Part shown: positions 35,051-46,600 of the stretch, one piece after another
Layout: each line of letters begins with the position of its first letter
How positions within the stretch are numbered: the first letter of the stretch is position 1
Source: Siphonodentalium dalli
Lineage: Eukaryota; Mollusca; Scaphopoda; Gadilida; Siphonodentaliidae
Direction: 5' to 3'
NCBI GenBank assembly: GCA_032622095.1
Contig: CP136062.1
Coordinates: 34,720,918 to 34,784,917, forward strand
Length of the DNA stretch: 64,000 nt
Translations under genes and position numbers: made by a program
Notes under the pieces: generated by a model
What the model saw: the letters and a program-made list of their open reading frames with translations, nothing else
Database searches by the model: none
What the model was told of the DNA's origin: nothing

Positions 35051-35530
35051 GTACACACATGTGACCCGCCATATCAAATCCAGTCGTAAGTCGGGATTTT
35101 TTTTACCCTGTGCCAATGCATTCTCTTATATATGCGAGTCGACCATAGGTCGCCTCGCATATATAAGAGAATGCATTGGACTAACAATTTTTTACAATTT
35201 TAATAATTTTTTCGTGTATTCTTTAACAATTTTATAATTTCACCCATACAGAGCCCCAGCCAAACATGAGCAGACGACACTCTTATATATGCTTCTTTAT
35301 ATGTGTGGGGCTCCCTGCAGGATAATGGATGTTTTTTTATTTTATGTCCTAAAAATTGTATGAAACATTTATTTAAAAAAAATGATAAAAAATTGTTAGG
35401 CCAATGCATTATCTTATATATGCGAGGCGACCTATGGTCGACTCACATAAATAAGAGAATACATTGGCACAGGGTAAAACATAGTCCCGACTTACGACTG
35501 GATTTGATATGGCGGGTCACATGTGTGTAC
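35051..35530. mobile_element. Foldback/MITE-like element with ~148-bp inverted arms
   Basis: The left arm from 35051 (GTACACACATGTGACCCGCC) matches the reverse complement of the right arm ending at 35530. Each arm also contains its own 67-bp near-perfect palindrome (35113-35179 and 35401-35467) around a GTCGACC-ATAGGTCG core. The loop is about 185 bp, AT-rich and non-coding. It sits in the diverged array between a GCTAAT and a TGCTTACTC landmark. GTAC at both ends could be the terminus or the duplication. Confidence 0.9.
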
Positions 35531-37062
35531 TGCTTACTCTGTGATCGCTCAACCATGAAATTTTCCAACGACCAAGACACGTTTTGTTGGTGCAGGGATG
35601 TTATTATAGGTGGGGTGCGGGTTGATTTGTTTGGTGTGATACATTGGTAAACAATTCAATATCTGGAAGTTCGTACCTGACACCATATGTTAGAAATATC
35701 AAACCAATGCTAGATTGAAATTGTTCATAGTTCCAACCAGTATTTAGTCACATACGTTTCAGCTTTTTGTCATTGCTTTTGACTGAATTCGCTATCAGTT
35801 GTATACTTTTCAACCTTAAAATTGAAGTGTCAGATGTGCAGTTACAAACATACTGAAATGTCCAACACAAAGGGGTGGGGTGCACACATGTAATTTGGTA
35901 TGTTTCAATGAGTGGCGGTGCTATATATATGGAAATTCAAAGTTGGACATCCCCAGTGGACAGATGAAGCCATGTCCAATTAACGATTGGGAAAGTGAAT
36001 GGTTCAATTTGGGCAAGAAAGTGGATATTGCGTTTGAAAAAAATATATATGGAGCGTTTTCAATAAATAAATGCAATCTGCAATCGGCGATCAGGTCTAT
36101 TGTGCATCATCTAATTATAGCTCAGCGCATGTAACTCTAATTGGTAAGTGTACTGTTGGTTACTCTTATGTTCGATGAACCTTGAAAATTTCCCACGACC
36201 AAGACTCTGGTACTACCTGTATTATTGGTGCAGTGATGTGGCGGCGGCGAAAATCTTCAAACACAACCTTGAATAATCATATGATGGAAAGGAAACTTTT
36301 CAAAGTTAACTTTGAAATGTCCGATGGGAAACTACCAACTTATTGAAAGTCCAGGGCAAAGGGGATGGGTGTATATATGTAATTTACCCAGGTTGGTAAT
36401 TTGGCATGTTTCAATGTGTGGGGTGGTGTATATTTAGACATTCCACGCTGGACACCCCCAACTAACAGCTGTATACATGTCCCTGCATTGATGAGAAAAC
36501 TGAACTGTACAATTTGTACAAGGAAGTGAACGTTGTGATTTTAACAAAATAATATATGGAGCGTTTCCAATAAAAAAAAAACAATCTGCTGTATGGGCTA
36601 TCGTGCACAATCTAGTTGTAGCTCAGCACGTGTAACGCAAATTGGCAAGTGTACTGTTTACTCTATGACCAACGAACCGATCACTTTTCCCACGATCAAG
36701 ACTCTTGTACAGTTTACATTAATGCTGCAGTGATGTGGTGACGGGTGGATTATTGGTTTGGGTGAGCTATTGGGCTGAAAGGAAACAAACTTAATAGCTG
36801 GAAGCTCGTACATGACACACAATCAGTTGGAAATATAGAACCATATATTGATATTGTTTATATTTTATTTTTTATTTTCAACCAATAGTCAGTCACATAC
36901 TTTTCTACTTTTGGTAAGTTTTTGGACTTAATTATCCATATGATGGAAACTTGTCAAACTTAATATTGAAGAGTCAGATGAGAAATTATCGACATACTGA
37001 AAGCTGAACTATGACATTTTCTCACGAGCAAGACTCTTGTACTGACCGTAGTATTGATGCAA

Positions 37063-37185
37063 TGGTATGGCGACCTTTGGTGGGGTTAGTGGGGTTGAGA
37101 CAGTGGTATGGCTACCTTTGGTGGGGTTAGTGGGGTTGAGACAGTGGTATGGCGACATTTGGTGGGGTTAGTGGGGTTGAAACAT
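37063..37185 (+). repeat. 41-bp x 3 tandem repeat
   Basis: Units start at 37063, 37104 and 37145, each TGGTATGG then CTTTGGTGGGGTTAGTGGGG. It is nested in the diverged array. Confidence 0.95.
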
Positions 37186-38400
37186 TGGTGAAACTGTGCA
37201 TTAAATCTAAATGTCATACCTCGCACAGCATCAGTTGGAAATTTAATGCCAACGATGGATTGAAACTGTTCTCATCGTTTAATTTAGTGTGAAATTTGTG
37301 TTTAGATAAAAAGCCACATACTGTTATACTTTTGATAAAAAAACAATTCTGCATTGGCCATCAGTTTGAAAATGTTCAAACATAACCTTGAATAATTATA
37401 AGATGGAAAATACCGTTTGAAAGAGCTCGAAGTATCAGTGTGTAAATTCTAGTCCAAGGAGGTGCTGGAATTAGGTATGTTTCAAGGAGTGGGTGGTATA
37501 CATTTAGACATTCCACTTTGGACATCCCCTACAAACAGCGTTATACACGTCCCCGTATTGGTGAGAAAAGTGAACCATACGATCTGGGCAAGGAAGCGGA
37601 TATGGGGATTTTAACGAACATAACATGAAAACAACGTTTGCTGCATATACGATCCAGTATGTCATGCACAAATATATCAGCGCTAATTGGCAGTGCGTTT
37701 AAACTGTTTACTCTATGATGGCTGTGCCGTGAAATTTTCTCTGGACCAAGACTTTGGTACTACCCGTATTATTGCTGCAGGAACAGGTTGGTGGGGTTTA
37801 TGGGAGGGGTTTATGGTAATATCAGCCCCCACAAAAATGCAATAATATAGTTGGAAATTTCTTACCTGACAGCATCAATTGCACATTTCAAACAAAAGAT
37901 ACATTGCAATTGTTCTCATATCTTGGTTTACAACCACCATTTAGTGTAAAGTGTGTAGTGTTTATATATCGTATGCTATCCAGTTTGTCAAATTATTGGA
38001 CTGAAAACGTCAAATCATGTGTCATGTTGAAAATTTCCAACAGGTGTTCGACAGTTTGAGGCAGCAGCTGGATAATTCCCCAGTATGGGATGATACACTA
38101 TTAGACATAAGCCAAGTTTGGGAACTTGAACAGCTTCAATGGGATATGCTGGACAATTCAAAGTTGGATACACAAAAAGACCCCTTTGGCCACATACCTG
38201 TATTGGTGAGAACAGTACAGTCGGGGCAAGGAAACGAAAAAGCGATTTAATATAAATAATATATGGTGAGTCTGAAAACAACTTTCTATTGTATGGGCAA
38301 TCGGTGTGCAGTGAATAATTCAATTATCGATCAGCGTGCATAACGACAATCAGTTACCACAGTGTGTGTACAATTTATTGGTCACTGCACCAATACATTT

Positions 38401-40160
38401 TTCTACTCCGGTAGTATTGGTGGGTAAAGCCCATGGCACGCTCTTGGCAAGGAAGGTAATATGGTGATTCACCAAAACAATGAGTTACTTTGACCATGAC
38501 TATTTGCGAGACTATAATGAAAAAGTAACATACACTAGCACAACAGATCCTCCTGTTTCGGGACGTGATTCAGATCTCGAGTGCATCCGCCGGATCTTTG
38601 TCTTGCAAGGTAGCTGATGATATTTAACCGATATTAACTCGATAATAGACGCACACAAATGTTGAAATAAATTTCACAAATTGTTAACAATATAACCGGA
38701 ATTTGCTAACTTATTAAAGGAAAACAAACGAATAGTAAGATCGTCGTTATGCACGTAATAGCATCTTTAAATCAGACCATAATTTCCATGATATAAGATA
38801 TAACAATACCACATAACAATAACAACAGCATGTATATGCATGTATATACATGTATATACATGTAACGGTGTATAAGTTAGGTGGAATTCGCCGAATTAAA
38901 AAAAAAATGTTATGGTGCCCCTCCGAAATTCAATATCTGACTGGAACGGCTGGACTTTGGTCACTCTCCCTGAGCCGGGCAATTTGACAAATTAACAATG
39001 CTCTATTACACTCCTCGTATATATACATATCAGGGATATGACACTATATATTAGTGTTTATTACTGTTGGCGCCCTCTCATTATCACTTTCCGGAATCGC
39101 ACAGCGGCACTTTGATCTATTTGAGCCACATAGTGTTATTACATGTACCATGGAGATGGATATTTACGCTTTGTGGATAAAATGTATACTTCTGGTGGAA
39201 ATAATTTTTTGTCACTTTTGGTGCCACTACCTTCCCATCCCTTAATCGGATTGTAACATTTTGGTTTCTTGGAGAAGAATTTGGTGGAAATCGGCGCAGA
39301 AATAGTTTGTATAAGTTTTGGTGCAGCCTCTCCCATTCCGTGCACCCGACTCGAACGGGCCACTTTTGATATATTTAAATCACTCAATTAATTTCCTCAT
39401 ATTATTGAGAAGAATGTGTATCAATTTTGTGGAAATCGGCGCTAAAAATATCTTTATCAATAGTGGTGCCCCTCTCCCCTTCAGTGCACTCCAGACTGGA
39501 ATGACGCCACTCTTGACTGCTCTAAGTCACACCATTACACTCCTGGTATCATGGACATTATTATATATACTAGGAGATAAATGTATTTTGTTACTGTCTG
39601 GTGTTCGTGTGCATGCTCAAATTCTTATTTATATTATATTGGAATGGCTAATAGTATGCTTATCTTGTCACGGCGGCGTGGGAACACTTCATTTCACTAA
39701 GAAGTGTACCCCCTCCCCGCATAAGCATGTATTCACGCAAGGGCGTAGCCAGTTGGCTCTAAGGCGGATTCGTCAGCTGATAGCAACGGCATAATTGATA
39801 CGGCGAGCCCAGTAGATGTATGGAAACACACCAACACCTTCAGACTTCAATAGTTTAGTACGAAAGGTTCTGGTCCTCTGGACGCCTACCAATTCTTCAG
39901 TTCGAGTGTATTCGGGTCACAACATTAATATTTAAAATAGCACCCATTTCCAAACGTTCGATCTACAACACATGCACTTCCACGTCAACATAAACACCCT
40001 TACTTATATTCACACTCATCCTCATGACTAATTAATTTTGCGCCCTTTTCTAGGGGGTTGTGGGTAAATACATATGCTTTGTTACTTTCTATTATCCGCG
40101 GTCATGAACAAATTCTCATTTCCATATTAAAATGGAATGGTCACACTTCTCTTTTTTGTC
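38401..40160. repeat. Weak diverged repeats, no gene
   Basis: Recurring phrases (GGTGCCCCTC, GTGGAAATCGGCGC, ATTACACTCCT) at about 38913-39000, 39311-39440 and 39464-39560 suggest an old ~0.2-0.4 kb repeat. A 158-codon open frame at 39318-39794 is not supported by any motif. Confidence 0.4.
38829..38866 (+). repeat. ATGTATATAC microsatellite-like run
   Basis: About four imperfect 10-bp units of ATGTATATAC. Confidence 0.85.
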
Positions 40161-40162
40161 AC

Positions 40163-40920
40163 TGGATGCGCGAGGGAACACTTTATTTCACTAAAAACAC
40201 ACCCAGCCCACATATGCGGATGCACATATTGAACGAAACAAAATCAGCATATTACTTTACATATTACTATACACTAACTGAAACATACTCAATTCGGAAG
40301 CCTTTATTCAGCGACGAAGGGCTATTGCGGCACATTTTGATCTTAAACGGACACCCTTTTGAGCCTGTATTCAGCATGCAACCTAAGGACCACTGGCCCC
40401 TGCACTGCGCCCATTTGTAGGAACACTTTATTTCACTAAAAACTGTATTTCCACACATCCAGCCTACATATTTAGGCCCTATACGCATGTACATATTGAA
40501 CTAAACAAAACCAGCATATTACTTTAAATATTACTATATACTATACTGAAACATACTCAATTCGGGAGCCTTTATTCAGCGATGAAGGGGGCTTGCTGCA
40601 CATTTTGATCTTAAACGGACCCATTTGGGAGCCTGTATTCAAACATGCAGCCTAAGCACCACAGGCCCATGCACTGCTGCCCAATTGTGGAAACACTTTA
40701 ATATTTCAATAAAACCCCCCTCTCACCAACCCACATATATGCACGCACATATGAAACGCAACAATCAAGATATTTTTTCTTTATTACTATATACTATAAC
40801 TGAAACAGGCTCCATTCGGGAGCTTTTATTTAGCAGTGGATGGGGCCTGCGGTCCATTTGTGCGCTTCGCGCACATTATATGATCTTAAACATCGCGCGC
40901 TTCGTGCACATTTAATATTT
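40163..40920 (+). repeat. 265-bp tandem array, about 2.8 units
   Basis: Units begin with AACACTTTATTTCACTAAAA near 40163, 40428 and 40693. Each contains ACTGAAACATACTCAATTCG, CTTTATTCAGCG and CACATTTTGATCTTAAACGG. The last unit ends in two GCGCTTCGYGCACAT copies. Confidence 0.9.
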
Positions 40921-43207
40921 TAAACATTCTTTATCAGATTTATACTCAACTGAAATATTAAAAGAGCATTAATTAGCGTCAACGGTATTGTTTACACTGT
41001 ATTAGTCCCGGACGGGGAATGTGGTTATTCTAACCGAGTTCCGGCGAATCTACTGAACGGTACCCACTGGCGGGAGGTCAGACTGCGTCCATTCGCCATC
41101 TTCCGAATTATTCGGAATAAACAAATATATTTCCTAACTCCTTTTCTTAATTAAGAACGCTATAATTTTCAGTCAACTGTTGAGCAAGATCAATTTGCTG
41201 TTGATCGCACTGTTGAGTAAACATTATACTCAACTCCTTAAATATAAATAGTTTACTCAACGCTTTAGTCAACATTGGCAGGATGCATACTTACGCTACG
41301 GTTGGGTAATTGTTGAGCAAAATTTTAGACAAAGAGATTTTCAGTTTAATCATCTGTGTATTAAATTGTTTGTTCTTCCATACATTGACAGAATGATTAT
41401 TTTGGCTGAATCTATGAAAGAAATGATACGAAATTTTAAATATTGTTCAAGTTATTCTTCAGTTTGGAAGCTTACTATTAATACAACAACTATTAAAAGG
41501 CTGGTACTCGGTTATTATGTGATGTAATAATGCCAAATAGATATTGATACTAATCTGTAACATATGAAGTAGTTGATAATACACACTCAATGTAAACACC
41601 TAATTAGTCGCGAAATGAAGGACCCGAATGGTAGGTGATGCTCGGCCAGGTGTAACAACCTCAAGATGAAATGCGTAAAGTAAAGCATGATGTGTCGGGG
41701 TGTAGTTGTTCCTTATATACTATTTGGTGTGAATATTAAATGAGGTATTTGGTAATACACATCGGCATTGGCTCTGCCGTTATGGTAATTCCATATGACC
41801 ATATTTGGGGTCGACTTCATTGTGTGCATGTCTGGGCTGTGATTAAGTTGTGTGCGGTTTCTGTAAGGAACCGAGCACTGATATTCGAGTTTGGTTTCCA
41901 CTATACGTATCACGGGTATAATATGCAATCAGTGCTATATGCCCTTGTGTTGGGTTGTGGGAATATAATGGTGCATTGGCAGTTATGCCATGGGCCATGG
42001 TGGTTATGTCACGCTAGACGTGAATAAAACTCGCCTTTCCTTAACATCATAGAAACATTAGACGGGGTGGTCTGAGTCTTCAGGATTTCGAGTACACTTG
42101 ACGTTCTGGTATAGTGTTACACTCGAATAGATATAGATGTTCGTGTGACATTATTCGGGGTGACTGTTGTCTACTCCGGAACAGAGAGAAACATGCTATG
42201 CTTTGTAGATCGTTGCAACAGCCGCATACGAATAACGAATATATGTACTCGTTTTACCACATATATGCACTATGAAAATTTACTCTAAGTTTATCAAAGA
42301 ATCTTTGAGAAAGATCGCATATAATTGATTGGCGACAAAATATTAACTCTGCGAAAAGAAATGTTATCCGCACCCATGGTTTCATTCTATACCATACGAT
42401 GTCACATAAACATAATCAACTTCAAGTGGCCCCTAAGACATAACGGATCCATATATAGACTCGATCATATGGTTAGCTGTAATTATGAGTTAACGTTTCA
42501 ATAGCTGAATTAATATGATTGATATTGATACCACACTTATGAGTTTGTTGTTCATGTTTTGATCCTTTCTTTACTGAATGGATTCTCCAATTATATTCTT
42601 CATCTTGCGATGTTCATGGTATATCAGCAGACGAAAGACGATCGAAAGGATTCATATTATTTAGTGGGAAATGTTCCCATAATAAGTTCAGCAAACGTGT
42701 AGTCGTCTGTTGAATTTATTTTCTGAACATTTCCTAAGGACAATACTCGTCCATGAGTATTTAGTAAAGATAAATAATATTTCATATACATAGCCGACAG
42801 TACTTTTTATTTCTTATTTCGGTATGAAATCCCGATAGTATATGTGCAACAAATAATGTAACTAGATAATATAATGCGTGATATCAAATTAATTTTTAGA
42901 AACTATGTAAGAAATTCTTATACCCCCACCACGCCCCAGAAAAAAACAGACAAAATTATTTGTGATGTATGGTATATATATATTTAATTTGTTGTACAAA
43001 TTGTAACATGTTCTAGATATATTGTGTTAAAGAATGGGCTATTCATGTTTTGTGAGCAGGTCAAATTATAAATTTATATGCAGCTACATTTGTGACTGCC
43101 CCCAGGTTTCAGAACGTTTTTTCGCCGCATGGGGTTTTATGTCAAACTAGTCAACCAGTGAGATAACGACTGGAAAAAAAAACATAAATCGGGACGTATG
43201 GAATACC
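40921..43207. other. No recognised gene; upstream flank of the fibrinogen-related gene
   Basis: AT-rich sequence with short frames only. A few GTTGAGTAAA-like phrases recur at 41170-41330. No promoter element could be assigned with confidence. Confidence 0.5.
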
Positions 43208-43663
43208 ATGGTGTCCATCCGGACACGTCCTGCAATACTGACATTAATTAAAAGCAGACATCCACATACACCTTTACATTACTTCAGATCTGCTTTTCAT
43301 CTACATCACACGAGGAACATGTGGGACATACTGTTGTCTGGTCGACTCTGTATGGGGCTCCCTACGGATTGCTCCATGTGCTGCTTAATCGTTGTGATGT
43401 TAGCTACTCTCGCTAGAAGTGCGACTGTTATCATGGAGTCATTTGAGGTTATCCCTGGAAAAGCACAGAGCACCACGGACGCAGATGTAGGATCAGTGAT
43501 GGCGACCAGTGAATTCCACTGTGGTGGCATCTGCACAAAAACACCGGCCTGCCAGTTGGCGACTTTCTTTAGCACAAGTACGAGTGAACGCAACTGTTTT
43601 ATGGGATCGTGTACATTTGGACAGCTTTACAATAACAACGACGCTTCGACCATGCGACGCAAG
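43208..43663 (+). CDS. Exon 1: hydrophobic leader and PAN/apple-like module
   Basis: 152 codons. Residues 57-69 (MCCLIVVMLATLA) form the only hydrophobic segment. Cysteines at 105, 109, 115, 130 and 135 in the pattern FHCGGICTKTPACQLATFF and RNCFMGSC resemble PAN/apple-type modules that precede fibrinogen domains in molluscan and other invertebrate proteins. GT donor at 43664. Confidence 0.7.
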
Positions 43664-46600
43664 GTTAGTGTTTGCGAACGGCGGTCATAATAGCTTCACA
43701 TACTATAGCAGCTACACCAGTTATAATAACGACGAATTACGAGCAATAATATACGTTAATATGTAACGTACGTTCATTAACGTTGACAGCTAAATTAAAA
43801 TACCATGGTATTGTAATTTTCGAGCTACTGCACTTTTTGAGTATTCCATGTGATGTTTTGGTTGTACAAAGGCGGGGAATCATCAATGGACAAACGCGAC
43901 GAAAAGACAGTTTGCTACTTCACAGTTTTCGATGAGATCAAATGTGATAATACACATCTTAAATTGTGTATTTATTTAGGAGACTTCTATTTCTACCATG
44001 GTCCTAATTATTATTATTATTATTATATATTCATTTAAGAAACGCATTCTACAGCAAATAGTTTCAATGCGCAATTACATATATAATTTTTAATCCATAC
44101 TGGAAAATGTCTCAAGTTTAAGACTAAAAACATTCATTGTCACAATGAACTCCTAAGGACCACGCGGAAGCTGGTTATATATGATGTTGAGTTTGTTCCA
44201 TATTATCACGATATTTTATAACTGATTTCAGGTTCATGGAGCTCGTGTCGGTGAGTATGTATATATAAGTAGCTTACATTCAGTCTTCACCATTTGGTTC
44301 ATATCGAATTTGATGAAAACATAGAAGACATAAGCTGTGTAAGGCAGGTACGGACTAGGAAGTTCACTTTTTTAATAATCATATATCGCGGATTCAAATA
44401 GTGTGAATCAATAGCTCTATTAGAATGGTTGCTGTCTTCAGAGTATGATGGAATAATATTAACATTAAAACAATTTATTTAAAATTTAAATACATCTAAA
44501 CCAACAATAAATGAGGAACTTTAATTGATTTAAAAGAGATCATTTCATTTGCCGACCTTGACCAGACAGCAATGAACGGTAATCATTCTTTATTAGCCAC
44601 ACTCATGTAAAACAAAACAAGTACCAGGTCCGGATGAGAGGGTAGATTCGGAAACCCTATAGCAATGTTTGCGTTGCCAAGTTGTACGATTTCCAAAATA
44701 CAATAGTATGACAACCAAAATGAATATCAGTATGCATGTTATGAACGAGACCAGCACAGAGCATTGCCAAGGGAAGGGTGCTTCCCGTTTCAATATTTAC
44801 CCAATGTATGTTTATAACACAAGGGCAGAGCTTCTGACGAGCAAAGTATTGCACTGATAATATAGCAATTGTGGAAGTATATACAGGTTGTCCTTGTTTT
44901 TTATCTTTAATTATCCTGGTTATAATATCGCCAATATCAGCCCACTTAGTTATTCTAGTAACTTAAGTACCATAGATATTACAATACATACATAATATAA
45001 AGCTTCGGAAATATATGGGGTTTCTCATATTATTTTGAAAGGATAACTGTGTACTACCAAGTGTCCCTATTGATTTGCGTTTGGGGTTATACAATCTGAA
45101 GAAAATATCTAGATCACACTCAGCGCGATTATAGAAGTTGATGCCCTCAGGTATTCGCGCTTGATTGACCTACCAGCCGAAATCCGAACAGATCTGTGAT
45201 ATCTCATACTTTTGTGATGAACGATCAATTGTTTCGACACGTAAAGTTTAAGAAACTTCTCCAAACGTTTCTTTTTGGATAGTATTTTGGCCTGAAACGG
45301 TAACAGAGTTAATAATGTTTTCATAAATTGTATCCAACTCAGACTTGTCATTTACGTCATATTGCGTTAACTAAATATGACTGATACGACACTTGCATCG
45401 CAGTGTCTAACAAAAATTCCTCCCAACTGAATTTCCATGTACTGTGGCGTGGTTCTGTACGATATCGAGGTGCACATGTATAGCGATCGTGCTACATCAT
45501 GGCATAAATGGGGTTGCGGTTGGAACATCATCATCATCCAGAATTTAGCAATGATAAATCAAAAACATATTTAAGGAACAATTGATTGATTTTAATATTA
45601 ACAGAAAAATAAACACAATGTTTGTATCATCAATCTTTCTGTGGAACCCAGGTAACGCTTGTTCAATCACATTGGTTAATACGGACCTCTGGGCGTTGTA
45701 ACGTGAACATTGTTATATACAATGTGTTTCGTCGTCCACCTTGTGCTAGTTGCATTGTTTACATATCGGGTCGTGTATAGGTAACAGGCGGACGTACGTA
45801 CTTGTGACGTCACACATAATTTACAGTATACCGTGTAGGTCAAATTTTTACCGAACCAACTTTTTCGTGAAAAAATCACGTGACTTCCGGCAGTGGTTTC
45901 ACAAAATCGCGGAATCAGCAATGAAACCAATATGCTACTTCGCAACTTCTGATATGTGGCGATGCACAACTGAAGTATTTATTTATTTATAAGCAATACG
46001 TTGTTATGAATATGTCCTGCAAAGGTTCATATTAGATCAGTTGCATTTGTTTGCTAACTGAAGGCAGTTACGGCGTCACGACGTCAAAACGTCATGTGTC
46101 TCTGCGGGCCAGAATCCAGACATGACTGAACGTGTCATGTCGTCTTAGCTTAATCGCAATATAGATATAGGCTTTTATTATCAAAGACCGATAGGCATAT
46201 TAAGGCAACGATCGAAGTCCACTGGCATCCAAAAACGATCTACATTATTAATCAAACATTCGCGTCGCTGACATGCGTATAGGCCTAATATATATGCATA
46301 TAGTTCCACGACCATTTGCACAACCCTTCGCATTGTCCGTCGTGTTACTATTATGCCGGGGTCGTTCTATATACGCCTTGCATATTATCATATTATGATA
46401 GGGAAAGGGTCGGGTTTCACACTCCTTCTTATTTCAATTTCTAGAGTGTGGGCCCAATGACCAGCTTAGAAATAATGCGTCGTTTGATTCTCGGCAAATT
46501 ATCATTTAAGTATGGCGGTACACTGTCATAAAATGCTCAATGAAATTCAACTCACTGTTGATGGCAGAAGCGTCTTTGTTATCGAAATATCTCCACGCTT

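Larger units (their letters stand above)
35030..38400 (+). repeat. Diverged tandem array, about 0.5-0.7 kb unit
   Basis: Landmarks recur in order: CAGCG-TGTAACGCTAATTGG, TACTGTTTACTCTATGA, GAAATTTTCCCACGACCAAG, ACTACCCGTATTATTGGTGC, GGACATCCCC and GCAATCTGC. The GACCAAGAC landmark occurs near 35570, 36197, 36693, 37028 and 37736. Units are heavily diverged and variably deleted. Small frames within are not conserved between units, so I call no genes. Confidence 0.75.

Noticed and set aside
39340-39370. tRNA B-box-like ACTCGAAC sequence
   Set aside because: No paired A box, acceptor stem or anticodon arm can be built around it.
39318-39794. 158-codon plus-strand ORF
   Set aside because: It lies in diverged repeats, is not conserved between repeat units and has no recognisable motif.
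41740-42027. 95-codon plus-strand ORF
   Set aside because: No motif, no repeat relationship and no supporting signal.
45109-45351. Possible exon or LINE fragment inside intron 2
   Set aside because: Basic composition but no reverse-transcriptase, FReD or PAN motif and no convincing splice sites.
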